Part shown: positions 47,586 to 55,940 of the stretch, one piece after another
Layout: each line of letters opens with the position of its first letter
How positions within the stretch are numbered: position 1 is the stretch's first letter
NCBI RefSeq assembly: GCF_014859355.1
Contig: NZ_JACUUJ010000010.1
Span: 1 to 64,000, forward strand
DNA: 64,000 nt
Source: Yoonia sp.
GTDB lineage: Bacteria > Pseudomonadota > Alphaproteobacteria > Rhodobacterales > Rhodobacteraceae
Reading direction: 5' to 3'
Translations under genes and position numbers: made by a program
The notes under the pieces: generated by a model
What the model was told of the DNA's origin: nothing
The model's input: the letters and a program-made list of their open reading frames with translations, nothing else
Databases searched by the model: none

Positions 47586-48415
47586 CAAGGGCCTTCGAAT
47601 GGGCGGTCATGTGCCAGCGCCGCGATACGTTTGCGGCTTTCTGCCACCTGTTTCAGGTCAAGATCAACCACAGCGACCCCCGGATCAGTGCCCATATCCA
47701 CCAAGACATCTCCCCAGGGTGAAATCGCCATGGAATGCCCATAGGTTCGGCGCGGTTTGCCTTTTGTGGTTGCGTGTTCGCCGGTTTGGGCAGCAGCCAG
47801 CACATAACACCCTGTTTCAATGGCCCGCGCACGCAGCAAAGATTCCCAATGGGCGGCCCCTGTCACAGGCGAAAAGGCTGAAGGGATCAAAAGCATTTCT
47901 GCCCCCGACTGCGCCAAGGCGCGATACAGATAAGCAAAGCGCAAATCGTAACAAATGCTTAGGCCAAGCATGGCAAAGGATGCATCAGCGACAACCGCCC
48001 GTGTGCCGGCGCGATAGCCCGCAGATTCGCGATATCTTTCGGTTTCAGACACTGTGACATCGAACATATGTATTTTGTCATAACGGGCAACGATTTGCCC
48101 CGCCGGGTCAATCAGAAACGATCGGTTTGCAAACCGCCCGTCCGGGTCATCGGTTTTAAGCGCAAGCGACCCGATGGACAACCACACACCATGCAGGATC
48201 GCTGCTCTGCGCAGCCCTGCAAGCGTGATATCAGCGTCTTCATGCTGCAAAACCGCGCTTTGCTGCGCCCTGTTTTGCGACACGCAATTGGTAACTTCGG
48301 GTGTCAGCACAAACTGCGCGCCCAGCCCTGCCGCCTGCGCGACCAGATCAAGAGTGACCGGAAGGTTTGCCGCCGGATCATCGCTGGCGTTCAGTTGTAG
48401 CAACGCCGCTTTCAT
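47585..48415 (-). CDS. Nitrilase-superfamily amidase, Nit1-like
   Basis: A 276-residue carbon-nitrogen hydrolase with the complete E40-K114-C155 triad (LTPEVTN, YDKIHMFDV, LSICYDLRF). The stretch KIHMFDVTVSETERYRES is characteristic of the Nit1 group, whose members hydrolyse deaminated glutathione. The gene directly upstream is grxC, a glutathione-dependent protein, and the two overlap by ATGA. A glutathione-repair role is therefore plausible. An in-frame start 57 bases upstream lies inside grxC and is not used. Confidence 0.88.
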   Translation of the reverse strand: MKAALLQLNASDDPAANLPVTLDLVAQAAGLGAQFVLTPEVTNCVSQNRAQQSAVLQHEDADITLAGLRRAAILHGVWLSIGSLALKTDDPDGRFANRSFLIDPAGQIVARYDKIHMFDVTVSETERYRESAGYRAGTRAVVADASFAMLGLSICYDLRFAYLYRALAQSGAEMLLIPSAFSPVTGAAHWESLLRARAIETGCYVLAAAQTGEHATTKGKPRRTYGHSMAISPWGDVLVDMGTDPGVAVVDLDLKQVAESRKRIAALAHDRPFEGP

Positions 48416-48669
48416 GCTGTCAGCATGGCGTCCAGCTTGCCTTGGCGGTCCAGCCCCAACAACTGGTCGCAACCACCGACGTGTTTGCCGTTGATAAATA
48501 TCTGCGGCACCGTGCTACGGCCCCCTGCGCGCTGGATCATCTCGCCCCGACGTTCAGGTTGGGCGCTGATATTTACCTCGGTAAAACTGACGCCCTTGGC
48601 CGTCAACAATCGTTTGGCCATATGGCAAAACCCACAGGTCGGCTTTGTGTAAATTTCAATCATGCTCAT
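48412..48669 (-). CDS. grxC: Glutaredoxin 3
   Basis: An 85-residue dithiol glutaredoxin. The active site is C12-G-F-C15, where enterobacterial GrxC has CPYC. TVPQIFINGKHVGGCDQLLGL holds the cis-proline and glutathione-binding residues. ATG 48669 follows GGGGT; a longer upstream frame would add a non-conserved 30 residues. It reduces disulfides with glutathione. It is between comF and the Nit1-like amidase gene. Confidence 0.94.
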   Translation of the reverse strand: MSMIEIYTKPTCGFCHMAKRLLTAKGVSFTEVNISAQPERRGEMIQRAGGRSTVPQIFINGKHVGGCDQLLGLDRQGKLDAMLTA

Positions 48670-48703
48670 TGGTGGACCCCTAAAAATGCACGTTGCGCTA
48701 TAC

Positions 48704-49426
48704 TTAGGTATCTTTGACGACCCGTGCCAGTGCAATGACAGAGACATCTGTTGCACCATCTGCGCAAAGCGCTTCGGTGCAGGCCGCCAATGTGGCCCCG
48801 GTGGTCATGACATCATCCACAAGCAACACCGATCTACCGCTGACCGCTCGCTTCCGTTTAGGGTGCGGCACGATGGCACCGGCTAACGCGGCAAAGCGTG
48901 CATCGCGTGTGTGCCCTTCCAACGGTTTGGTCTTTCTGGGTCGCAACAGCGCATCGACGCAGACGGGTTTATCCAGCACACGCCCCAACGCCTGCGCCAA
49001 AAGCGCCGCCTGATTATAACGGCGGCGCGTCAATCGCTGCCAATGCAACGGCACTGGCACCAAAACAGTGTCATCCCGCAACAGCGGTCGCGCCGCGCGT
49101 GCCATCCACAGGGCGGCTGGCCGGGCAAGGTCCGTTCTATCACCATGTTTTAGCGCCAACACCAGCCGCCGCCCGATACCGCCGTACACCAGCACGGCAC
49201 GGCCCTGCGACCACGGGCGCGCAATGGTCATGCAATCATCGCAATGCACCACCTCGCCTTGGTCCTCACCCGGCAAAGGTGCGCCACATCTGTCACACAC
49301 TGTCCCGCCGATAAACTGCGTTTCGCGCCAACAGGCCCCGCAAAGTCCAAACTCTGCCTCTGTCTGCGCATCACACGCGACACATTGCGCGGGGTAGATG
49401 GCGCGAATCACGCTTTGCAACCGCAT
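48704..49426 (-). CDS. ComF family phosphoribosyltransferase-like protein
   Basis: A 240-residue protein. It has an N-terminal zinc-binding part with paired cysteines (CVACD, CGACW, CDRCG, CDDC) and a PRTase fold with VLLVDDVMTTGATL, the PRPP-binding motif. In competent bacteria ComF helps DNA uptake; elsewhere its substrate is unknown. First gene of the comF-grxC-nit-marR unit, divergent from the methyltransferase gene with a 23-base gap. Confidence 0.93.
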   Translation of the reverse strand: MRLQSVIRAIYPAQCVACDAQTEAEFGLCGACWRETQFIGGTVCDRCGAPLPGEDQGEVVHCDDCMTIARPWSQGRAVLVYGGIGRRLVLALKHGDRTDLARPAALWMARAARPLLRDDTVLVPVPLHWQRLTRRRYNQAALLAQALGRVLDKPVCVDALLRPRKTKPLEGHTRDARFAALAGAIVPHPKRKRAVSGRSVLLVDDVMTTGATLAACTEALCADGATDVSVIALARVVKDT

Positions 49427-49449
49427 CTTTGCACCCTAAATGATGGGGC

Positions 49450-50277
49450 ATGACACAATCGCCCCAACTTGTTGATCGCACCGCGCTGCTGCGCAACCGC
49501 GCCCGTGCGCAGGCCGAATCACTATTTTTGCACGAAGCCAGCGCCGCTGAGGTTCATGAAAGACTCAATGAGGTTAACAGAACCTTTAAATCAGTCGCGA
49601 TCGTGACGGGTTTTCCTGATTTCTGGCGCGGCCAATTTCCCGATGCGACGGTGGTGCACGATGATGACACGCTGGCGCTGCGACCGGGTGTGCATGACCT
49701 GGTCCTGCACACTATGGCGCTGCACTGGGCAAATGACCCAGTGGGGCAGTTGGTGCAATGCCGCCATGCGCTGGAACCTGACGGTTTGTTGATCGCGATG
49801 TTTCTGGGGGGGCAAACCCTACATGAATTGCGCCGGTCGCTGGCCGAAGCCGAGGCGATGATCACCGGTGGCCTTTCGCCCCGGATTGCACCCATGGGGG
49901 AAATCCGCGACCTTGGCGCACTTTTGCAGCGGGCGGGTTTTGGGTTGCCTGTTGCTGATGGCACAACGCTGACCGCCAGCTATGCAAATGCGTTCCATCT
50001 GATGCATGATCTGCGAAAAATGGGCGAAAACAACGCGCTAGTGGGGCGGCCACGTCACATCACGCGGCGCAACATCCTCACCGAAGCCTCGTCGATCTAT
50101 GCCGCCAATTTCCACAATGACGCTGGCCGCGTCGATGCGACCTTTGACATCATCACCCTAACCGGTTGGGCACCATCGGAAACACAACCGCAACCTTTGC
50201 GACCAGGCAGTGCAAAAATCAGGCTTGCCGATGCGCTGGGCACTGTCGAGACACCTTTAAATACGTCCAAATCTTGA
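49450..50277 (+). CDS. SAM-dependent methyltransferase-fold protein (NDUFAF5/BioC-like)
   Basis: A 275-residue protein. The usual GXGXG SAM loop is degraded: the segment VAIVTGFPDFWRGQFPD stands where it would be. LVLHTMALHWANDPVGQLVQCRHALEPDGLLIAMFLGG and the C-terminal part follow the pattern of mitochondrial NDUFAF5 and its alphaproteobacterial relatives. The relatives act in respiratory complex I assembly, NDUFAF5 as an arginine hydroxylase. That role here is an inference. Divergent from comF. Confidence 0.8.
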   Translation: MTQSPQLVDRTALLRNRARAQAESLFLHEASAAEVHERLNEVNRTFKSVAIVTGFPDFWRGQFPDATVVHDDDTLALRPGVHDLVLHTMALHWANDPVGQLVQCRHALEPDGLLIAMFLGGQTLHELRRSLAEAEAMITGGLSPRIAPMGEIRDLGALLQRAGFGLPVADGTTLTASYANAFHLMHDLRKMGENNALVGRPRHITRRNILTEASSIYAANFHNDAGRVDATFDIITLTGWAPSETQPQPLRPGSAKIRLADALGTVETPLNTSKS

Positions 50278-50329
50278 TCTTGCGCGTATTACATTTAATT
50301 CGGTTGAAAATCACGATACGTAAAGGGTC

Positions 50330-51415
50330 ATGAAAATGTTCGATGCACACAGCCAGTCCGCTGAACGGCCAGCCACATGCCCCATGCATGCACCCGATGA
50401 TCACCCAAAGGTCAAACCGGCGCGTGTCGGTATCCTGTTGGCCAATCTCGGCACGCCTGACGGCACAGATTACTGGTCGATGCGGCGGTATCTGAACGAA
50501 TTTCTGTCGGACAAACGGGTTGTCGATTATTCTGCATGGATCTGGCAGCCGCTGTTGCAGCTGATCATTCTGACCAAACGACCCTTTTCGTCCGGCGCTG
50601 CTTATAAATCGATCTGGAACGAAGAAGACAACGAAAGCCCGCTGCTCACGATTACCAAAAAACAGACCGCCGCGATCAAGGCGCAGATGGTTGACCGTTA
50701 CGGCGATGACGTGCGGGTTGATTTCTGCATGCGCTATGGTAACCCATCCACCAAATCCAAAGTCCGTGAAATGGTCGATGCGGGATGCACCAAAATCCTG
50801 TTTTTCCCACTTTATCCGCATTATGCTGGGGCCACATCCGCCACCGCTAACGACCAGTTTTTTCGCGCGCTGATGGATGAAAAATGGCAACCTGTCGCGC
50901 GTGTTGTGGAACCCTATTTCGAAGAACCCGCCTATATTGAGGCATTGGCCCAATCTATTGAGAAAGCCTATGCAGATGCCGAAACCAGACCGGAAAAGTT
51001 GGTGTGTTCCTACCACGGTGTGCCCGAACGGTATCTGCGCGAAGGCGACCCATACCATTGCCAGTGCCAGAAAACGACGCGCCTGCTGCGCGAACGGCTG
51101 GGTTGGGACAAGACACAGATTGTTACCACATTCCAATCACGTTTCGGCCCTGAAGAATGGTTAAAACCTTACACAGTTGAAGAGGTTGCGCGACTCGCCA
51201 AAGAAGAAGGGGTGAAAAACATAGCCGTTTGTGCACCTGCTTTTTCAGCGGACTGCATCGAAACGCTTGAAGAAATCAACGAAGAGATCAAGGAAAGCTT
51301 TGAACATGCGGGCGGTGAACATTTCACCTATATTCCCTGCCTGAACGATGATGCATCACATATCGACGCATTGTCGGGTGTCATTGAAAAGAACCTGAAA
51401 GGCTGGTTGGGCTAA
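50330..51415 (+). CDS. hemH: Ferrochelatase
   Basis: A 361-residue enzyme that inserts iron into protoporphyrin IX. VGILLANLGTPDG, MRYGNPSTK, FFPLYPHYAGATSA, the catalytic histidine region SYHGVPERYL, DPYHCQCQKT, TFQSRFGPEEWLKPYT and APAFSADCIETLEEI all match. An N-terminal extension of about 30 residues (with CPMH) precedes the fold. ATG 50330 follows AAGGG; a second ATG two codons later is also possible. Confidence 0.97.
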   Translation: MKMFDAHSQSAERPATCPMHAPDDHPKVKPARVGILLANLGTPDGTDYWSMRRYLNEFLSDKRVVDYSAWIWQPLLQLIILTKRPFSSGAAYKSIWNEEDNESPLLTITKKQTAAIKAQMVDRYGDDVRVDFCMRYGNPSTKSKVREMVDAGCTKILFFPLYPHYAGATSATANDQFFRALMDEKWQPVARVVEPYFEEPAYIEALAQSIEKAYADAETRPEKLVCSYHGVPERYLREGDPYHCQCQKTTRLLRERLGWDKTQIVTTFQSRFGPEEWLKPYTVEEVARLAKEEGVKNIAVCAPAFSADCIETLEEINEEIKESFEHAGGEHFTYIPCLNDDASHIDALSGVIEKNLKGWLG

Positions 51416-51548
51416 AACCCCGCATTTCGGCTTTTTTGGCGGTTTCCCGTCCTAATCTGGCCTCAAATCAACCATATTCAGTGGATAGGAACCCTATTTG
51501 TAGTTCTTATTTTTCGCGCAATTTTTGCGCACTGAAGGTATTTTTCAG

Positions 51549-52865
51549 ATGACTGCGGCGCAGAATTTTCCAGTGGACCAACCGCTATCAGAACCGACGG
51601 AGGCTTTGTCAAAGGGAAGTCTGCTACTTGGCGATCAATTCACGATTTTGCGCAAACTTGGCAATGGCGGTTTTGGCATTACCTACCTCGCCAATGACAA
51701 CTATCTGAACCGGAATGTTGTCATAAAGGAATGTTTTCCAGAAATTTTTTGCCGCCGCACGGGAACAAGTGTTCAGGTGCGGTCTGGCACAAATATGGAA
51801 AAATTTCGTTCGATCGTCACCATGTTTACCCGCGAGGCCCGCAGCATCGCAAAATTGCGACACCCCAATATTATCGGGGTTCACCGTGTTTTTGAAGACA
51901 ACGACACCGCCTATATGGCGCTGGACCTGATTGACGGGCAAACGTTGCTGGAAATCATTCAAGATGACAGGCGAAAATTATCCCCCCGACAGGTGCAAGA
52001 TATCTTGATCAAGCTGCTGGACGCCATCCAGACGGTGCATGATCAGGATTTACTGCATCGCGATATTTCGCCCGATAATATTTTATTGGACAAATGGGGA
52101 AATCCCGTTCTGATCGACTTTGGCGCCGCCCGCGAAGAAGCAAGCCGCAAGACACGCGCGCTTTCCAGTGTGCTGGTCGTTAAAGACGGGTATTCACCGC
52201 AAGAATTTTATTTTACCGGCGGCAGTCAGGCAGCCAACAGTGACCTCTATGCCTTGGCCGCAACGTTTTATCACCTGATCAGTGGCAAGCCTCCGCCGAA
52301 CAGCCAGGTCCGCGTGGCAGATATCGCAGCTGGCAACCCCGATTCGTGCAAACCGCTTTCTGGCCGTTTTCACGATTACGACGCTGTTTTTCTCAAGGCA
52401 ATCGACAAAGCCCTGAGCGTTTTGCCAAAGGAAAGGCTGCAATCTGCCACAGAATGGCGCGAACTGATCGACGATGGCAACACACACAGCAGAAAACATG
52501 TTGCACTGCCCCCGATCGACCAAACGCTGGAAAAAACACTTTCGCGCCTGGTATTGGAAACGAATGAACATTTACGAAAATCACAAGAGCCGCCTGAACA
52601 ACCCAGTGAATCCCCGAATAAAGGGTCACACTTGTCCCCGCCGGCTTGGGTGCATGATTTTAACGCAGAAACAATGCAGCGCGCACACGCCCTGCAGGGA
52701 ATGTTTAGCCGCCTCGGGCATGATTACCGTCAAGATATCCATGAACCCGCGATTGCGGGCCGCAGCACTTTCAGGTCCGTGCTGCGGCTCACCCGCTATT
52801 TCGCAGCGGCCTTGATCCTCGCGCTGATCACATACACAGCGATTTTGACCGTCTATACGACTTAA
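51549..52865 (+). CDS. Membrane-anchored Ser/Thr protein kinase
   Basis: A 438-residue Hanks-type kinase from ATG 51549; a TTG 24 bases upstream is less likely. The glycine loop is LGNGGFGITYLA (37-48), with catalytic K60, helix-C E96, the catalytic loop HRDISPDN (170-177) and DFG at 190-192. All required residues are present, so it is likely active. A linker of about 100 residues leads to one C-terminal membrane helix (FAAALILALITYTAILTVY), leaving a tail of only two residues outside. It therefore has no extracellular sensor of its own. The stop shares TTAA with the convergent L,D-transpeptidase gene. Confidence 0.93.
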   Translation: MTAAQNFPVDQPLSEPTEALSKGSLLLGDQFTILRKLGNGGFGITYLANDNYLNRNVVIKECFPEIFCRRTGTSVQVRSGTNMEKFRSIVTMFTREARSIAKLRHPNIIGVHRVFEDNDTAYMALDLIDGQTLLEIIQDDRRKLSPRQVQDILIKLLDAIQTVHDQDLLHRDISPDNILLDKWGNPVLIDFGAAREEASRKTRALSSVLVVKDGYSPQEFYFTGGSQAANSDLYALAATFYHLISGKPPPNSQVRVADIAAGNPDSCKPLSGRFHDYDAVFLKAIDKALSVLPKERLQSATEWRELIDDGNTHSRKHVALPPIDQTLEKTLSRLVLETNEHLRKSQEPPEQPSESPNKGSHLSPPAWVHDFNAETMQRAHALQGMFSRLGHDYRQDIHEPAIAGRSTFRSVLRLTRYFAAALILALITYTAILTVYTT

Positions 52866-53443
52866 ATCAAAAGAACCTGTGTGCCCACTTTGGTTAATTC
52901 ATAAAGCTCGGCGATTTGTTCGTTGTAAAGACCAACACAGCCGTTGGACGACCGCCGACCGATTTTGCGCGTATCATGGGTGCCATGAATCCGGTAATAC
53001 TGCCATGAAAGATGAAGCGCATGCGTGCCCATCGGGTTATCAGGGCCAGGGCCGATAAAATCGGGCCATTCGGGGTTTCTGATCTTCATCGCAGGTGTCG
53101 GCGCCCAAGTTGGGCCTTCAACCTTGCGGGTGATTTCCGTCCGCCCTTTGCGCGTCAAATCTTCGCTCAGCGGAACGCTAGTGGGATAAAGCTTGTAAAT
53201 CGCTTCATCTTCAGACCAGAAATGCAGCGCGCGCGACTGGATATCAACCAGAACAGCGCCGTTTCTCAGGTTACTGAAATAGGGCTGCCAATCCAATGAT
53301 CGGAAACTGGAAATATTCCGCTGGACGGCTTGGCTGATGTCGCCCTCCATCTCGGTCGTTCCTGCTGTTTGCCCGGCAGCGCCGGTGCCAACAACTGCGG
53401 CTGTCGCAGCAATAAACCCACGACGAGAAAAAGTATATGGCAT
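52862..53443 (-). CDS. L,D-transpeptidase (YkuD) with Tat-type signal
   Basis: A 193-residue exported enzyme. ATG 53443 is five bases after GGAGG, and the ATG directly before it is too close to the site. The signal has SRRGFIAATAA. The YkuD domain shows MGTHALHLSWQYYRIHGT and RRSSNGCVGLYN with the catalytic cysteine in SNGC, the canonical active site. It would form 3-3 peptidoglycan cross-links or attach proteins to peptidoglycan. It converges on the kinase gene and shares its stop tetranucleotide. Confidence 0.94.
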   Translation of the reverse strand: MPYTFSRRGFIAATAAVVGTGAAGQTAGTTEMEGDISQAVQRNISSFRSLDWQPYFSNLRNGAVLVDIQSRALHFWSEDEAIYKLYPTSVPLSEDLTRKGRTEITRKVEGPTWAPTPAMKIRNPEWPDFIGPGPDNPMGTHALHLSWQYYRIHGTHDTRKIGRRSSNGCVGLYNEQIAELYELTKVGTQVLLI

Positions 53444-53607
53444 CATGACCTCCGAATGGTTGAAATTACGTTCAACATCAGTGTTATTGTGTCTTGCTCG
53501 CAACCTCAATTCAAACAAACGTCAGAACAGCGTCAACCCGCCGATGTGGGTTTGAACTGCCACAGCAATACCGCTAATACAGCCAAAGCGAATAAGGCAG
53601 GTAAAAC

Positions 53608-54159
53608 ATGTATCGACGCGAAATGATTTTTGGACTTGCTGCCATCGGGCTGGCCGCGTGTGAACAGGTTCCCGCGGCCCGACTTGGGCCGGACGGTTTG
53701 CCCGTTCCAACGCTCTATCGGATCCGCGAAGGGCAAGAGGCAGAAATTCAGTTTCGGATGCTGGACAGTGTGAACGCATTGCGGCGCGCACAAGGGCTGG
53801 TACCGGTGGCGCTTGACGGGCGACTGAACGCGGCCGCAGCAACACATGCGCGCGATATGGCGGTCCAGAACCGCCCCTGGCTTTTCGGCTCTGACGGGTC
53901 CAGTCCGTTGGACAGAGCGCGGCGTGTCGGTTTCCCTGGGCGGCTTTTGGGTGAAAACATCTCAGAATCCTATGAAACCGAACTGCAGACCTTAGCCGCA
54001 TGGATGGAACAGCCGGACACGCGCGCCGTGATTCTGGACCCGGATGCGCGGTTCATGGGGTTTGCGTGGTTTCAGGAAACCGCAGGCAAGATCTGGTGGA
54101 CACTGAACATTGGCAGTGATCCGGCGATCCGGCGGCCAATTTCCGGGATTGCCAGCTAG
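53608..54159 (+). CDS. CAP-domain (SCP/PR1-like) lipoprotein
   Basis: A 183-residue protein with a lipoprotein signal (lipobox LAAC, C18). The mature part is a CAP fold: MLDSVNALRRAQGL, LNAAAATHARDMA, LGENISESY and GFAWFQE match the family motifs, with the usual His and Glu. Bacterial CAP proteins are of uncertain function; several act near peptidoglycan. It lies between two YkuD-fold genes and shares CTAG (54156-54159) with the stop of the second. Confidence 0.88.
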   Translation: MYRREMIFGLAAIGLAACEQVPAARLGPDGLPVPTLYRIREGQEAEIQFRMLDSVNALRRAQGLVPVALDGRLNAAAATHARDMAVQNRPWLFGSDGSSPLDRARRVGFPGRLLGENISESYETELQTLAAWMEQPDTRAVILDPDARFMGFAWFQETAGKIWWTLNIGSDPAIRRPISGIAS

Positions 54160-54644
54160 GCGTAGATATAGATCGGCGTGCCGGTCTGCACCATTGCAAA
54201 GATTTCATCCATTTCCTGATTCTGCACGGCAATACAGCCCCAAGTCCAATCCCGTTTGCCGAAAACGACCTGCGGCGTGCCATGGATAAAGATGTCGCCG
54301 CCGGGGCTGACGCCACGCGCACGCGCTGCGGCAATATCATCTGCATTGGGATAGGAAATGCCCAGAGACAGATAATACTGGCTGTTTGGATTGCGCCTAT
54401 CGATCCGATACGCGCCTTCGGGTGTGCGCCCGTCACCTTCTTGTTCCTTATGGCCCGCCGGTGAAAAACCCAGTTCAAATTTGTAGGTACGCAACAGGTT
54501 GCGATCACTGATCAGATGCATGGTGCGCTGTTCCTTGAACACCTGAACGCGCGTCACCTCTGGCCCAGTATACTGTGGGGGTTCCGCACTGCACCCGGCC
54601 AAACCTGCGGCTGCGCCTACCATCATTGTCCGTCTTGAAATCAT
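54156..54644 (-). CDS. YkuD-fold lipoprotein of the YafK/DpaA type
   Basis: A 162-residue protein with lipobox LAGC (C18) and a basic start (MISRRTMMVG). Its active-site block reads IHGTP then RDWTWGCIAV, in place of the SHGCIR-like motif of classical L,D-transpeptidases. The DWT-x-GCIA form is the one seen in YafK/DpaA, which cleaves protein-peptidoglycan links in E. coli. So it may undo what the neighbouring transpeptidase makes, which is an inference. It starts at 54644; a GTG or ATG four codons upstream is less likely. Confidence 0.87.
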   Translation of the reverse strand: MISRRTMMVGAAAGLAGCSAEPPQYTGPEVTRVQVFKEQRTMHLISDRNLLRTYKFELGFSPAGHKEQEGDGRTPEGAYRIDRRNPNSQYYLSLGISYPNADDIAAARARGVSPGGDIFIHGTPQVVFGKRDWTWGCIAVQNQEMDEIFAMVQTGTPIYIYA

Positions 54645-54737
54645 GTCACTGCCCATTTTTGTCCGATCTGTGCCGGTTTTTTTTCAACGCTACAGCAGAA
54701 TCAGTAAAAAATGTATAAAAAAGAAGTGATGTCGACG

Positions 54738-55940
54738 CTAATTTCGGGTGAAACCCGCAACAATTTCGACATGCGGCGACCAACGAAACTGGTCTACAAC
54801 CTGCACCGCACCCATGGCAAAGCCCGCGTCAGTCAGCATGCGGCTATCGCGGGCAAAGGTCACCGGATTGCAGGACACCATCGCAATCGTCCCGATACCG
54901 GATTGTGCCAGTGTCGTAATCTGTGCCACGGCCCCTGCGCGGGGCGGGTCGATTACAGCGGCCTCAAAACGGCTCAGTTCGTCTGGTTGCAGTGGCCTGC
55001 GGAACAGATCGCGCGTTTCGGTCGTCATACGGCGCAAGTGATGGCCGCCGCGCCAACCGCGATCAAGCGCGTCAAGCATCGCGCTTTCACCTTCAACGGC
55101 GTGAATCTCTGCGCGTTTGGACAGCGGCAGGGCAAATGTTCCGCAGCCGGCAAACAAATCGACAATGCGCCCAGCGCCTGCCGTGATCCCGTCAACCGCG
55201 GCATAGAGCGCCCGTTCACCATCTTTTGTCGCCTGCAAGAAAGCGCCGGGGGGCGGCACAACGCCTACACCGCCGAAATCCTGTAGCGGCGGATTGATCG
55301 TTACAACTGGTTCATCGTTCCAGACCAGCCGTGACAACCGATGCAACTGCGCGAAACCTGCCAGTTCCACGCGCAATTGCGGGGTCAATTCCTTTTCTGT
55401 CGCGACCAGAATATCAGGGCCAACAGCTGTTTCCGTCACCGTCAGGTCAATTTCACCCTTGCGCGAACACGCGATGACTGTCAACGATTCAAGCGCGGGG
55501 AAGATACCGGTCAATGCGGGCGTGACAAGTTGGCAATCCGGCACGGCAACCAAAACATCCGACGCCTTGGCATGAAAACCGACCATTGCGCCCTTTTTGG
55601 TGCGGCGGCCCGAAAACTTGGCCCGGCGGCGTGATTGGGGTGGTGAGGTGATGATCGGGCGAAACTCTGGCATCAATCCCTGCGCCTGCACGGCTTTTTG
55701 CACGATCCCCGTTTTCCATGCCGCAACAAAATCATCGCTGGCATGTTGCATCGCGCAACCACCGCAGGTCTTGAAATGCCGGCAGGGCGGCGCAACCCGA
55801 TCCGCCGAAGGCGTGACAATCCGCACCGTGCCATCCTGCGCGACAGCGACCTCTTCCCCGGGCAAGACACGCGGCAGCAGTGACCGCCCGTCAGAGGCGC
55901 GGCCAAGGCCAAGGTGGGTCAGGCTTTCGATAGTCAGCAT
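54738..55940 (-). CDS. RNA (uracil-C5) methyltransferase, TrmA/RlmD family
   Basis: A 400-residue SAM-dependent enzyme. A short TRAM-like N-terminus leads to a 4Fe-4S motif with C53, C59, C62 and C136. The SAM motif is DLFAGCGTFALPL, and DPPRAGA and VSCNP (catalytic Cys) complete the site. It most likely methylates U1939 or a nearby uridine of 23S rRNA, but TrmA-type tRNA methylation cannot be excluded. Its ATG directly abuts the stop of the upstream ABC exporter. Confidence 0.93.
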   Translation of the reverse strand: MLTIESLTHLGLGRASDGRSLLPRVLPGEEVAVAQDGTVRIVTPSADRVAPPCRHFKTCGGCAMQHASDDFVAAWKTGIVQKAVQAQGLMPEFRPIITSPPQSRRRAKFSGRRTKKGAMVGFHAKASDVLVAVPDCQLVTPALTGIFPALESLTVIACSRKGEIDLTVTETAVGPDILVATEKELTPQLRVELAGFAQLHRLSRLVWNDEPVVTINPPLQDFGGVGVVPPPGAFLQATKDGERALYAAVDGITAGAGRIVDLFAGCGTFALPLSKRAEIHAVEGESAMLDALDRGWRGGHHLRRMTTETRDLFRRPLQPDELSRFEAAVIDPPRAGAVAQITTLAQSGIGTIAMVSCNPVTFARDSRMLTDAGFAMGAVQVVDQFRWSPHVEIVAGFTRN

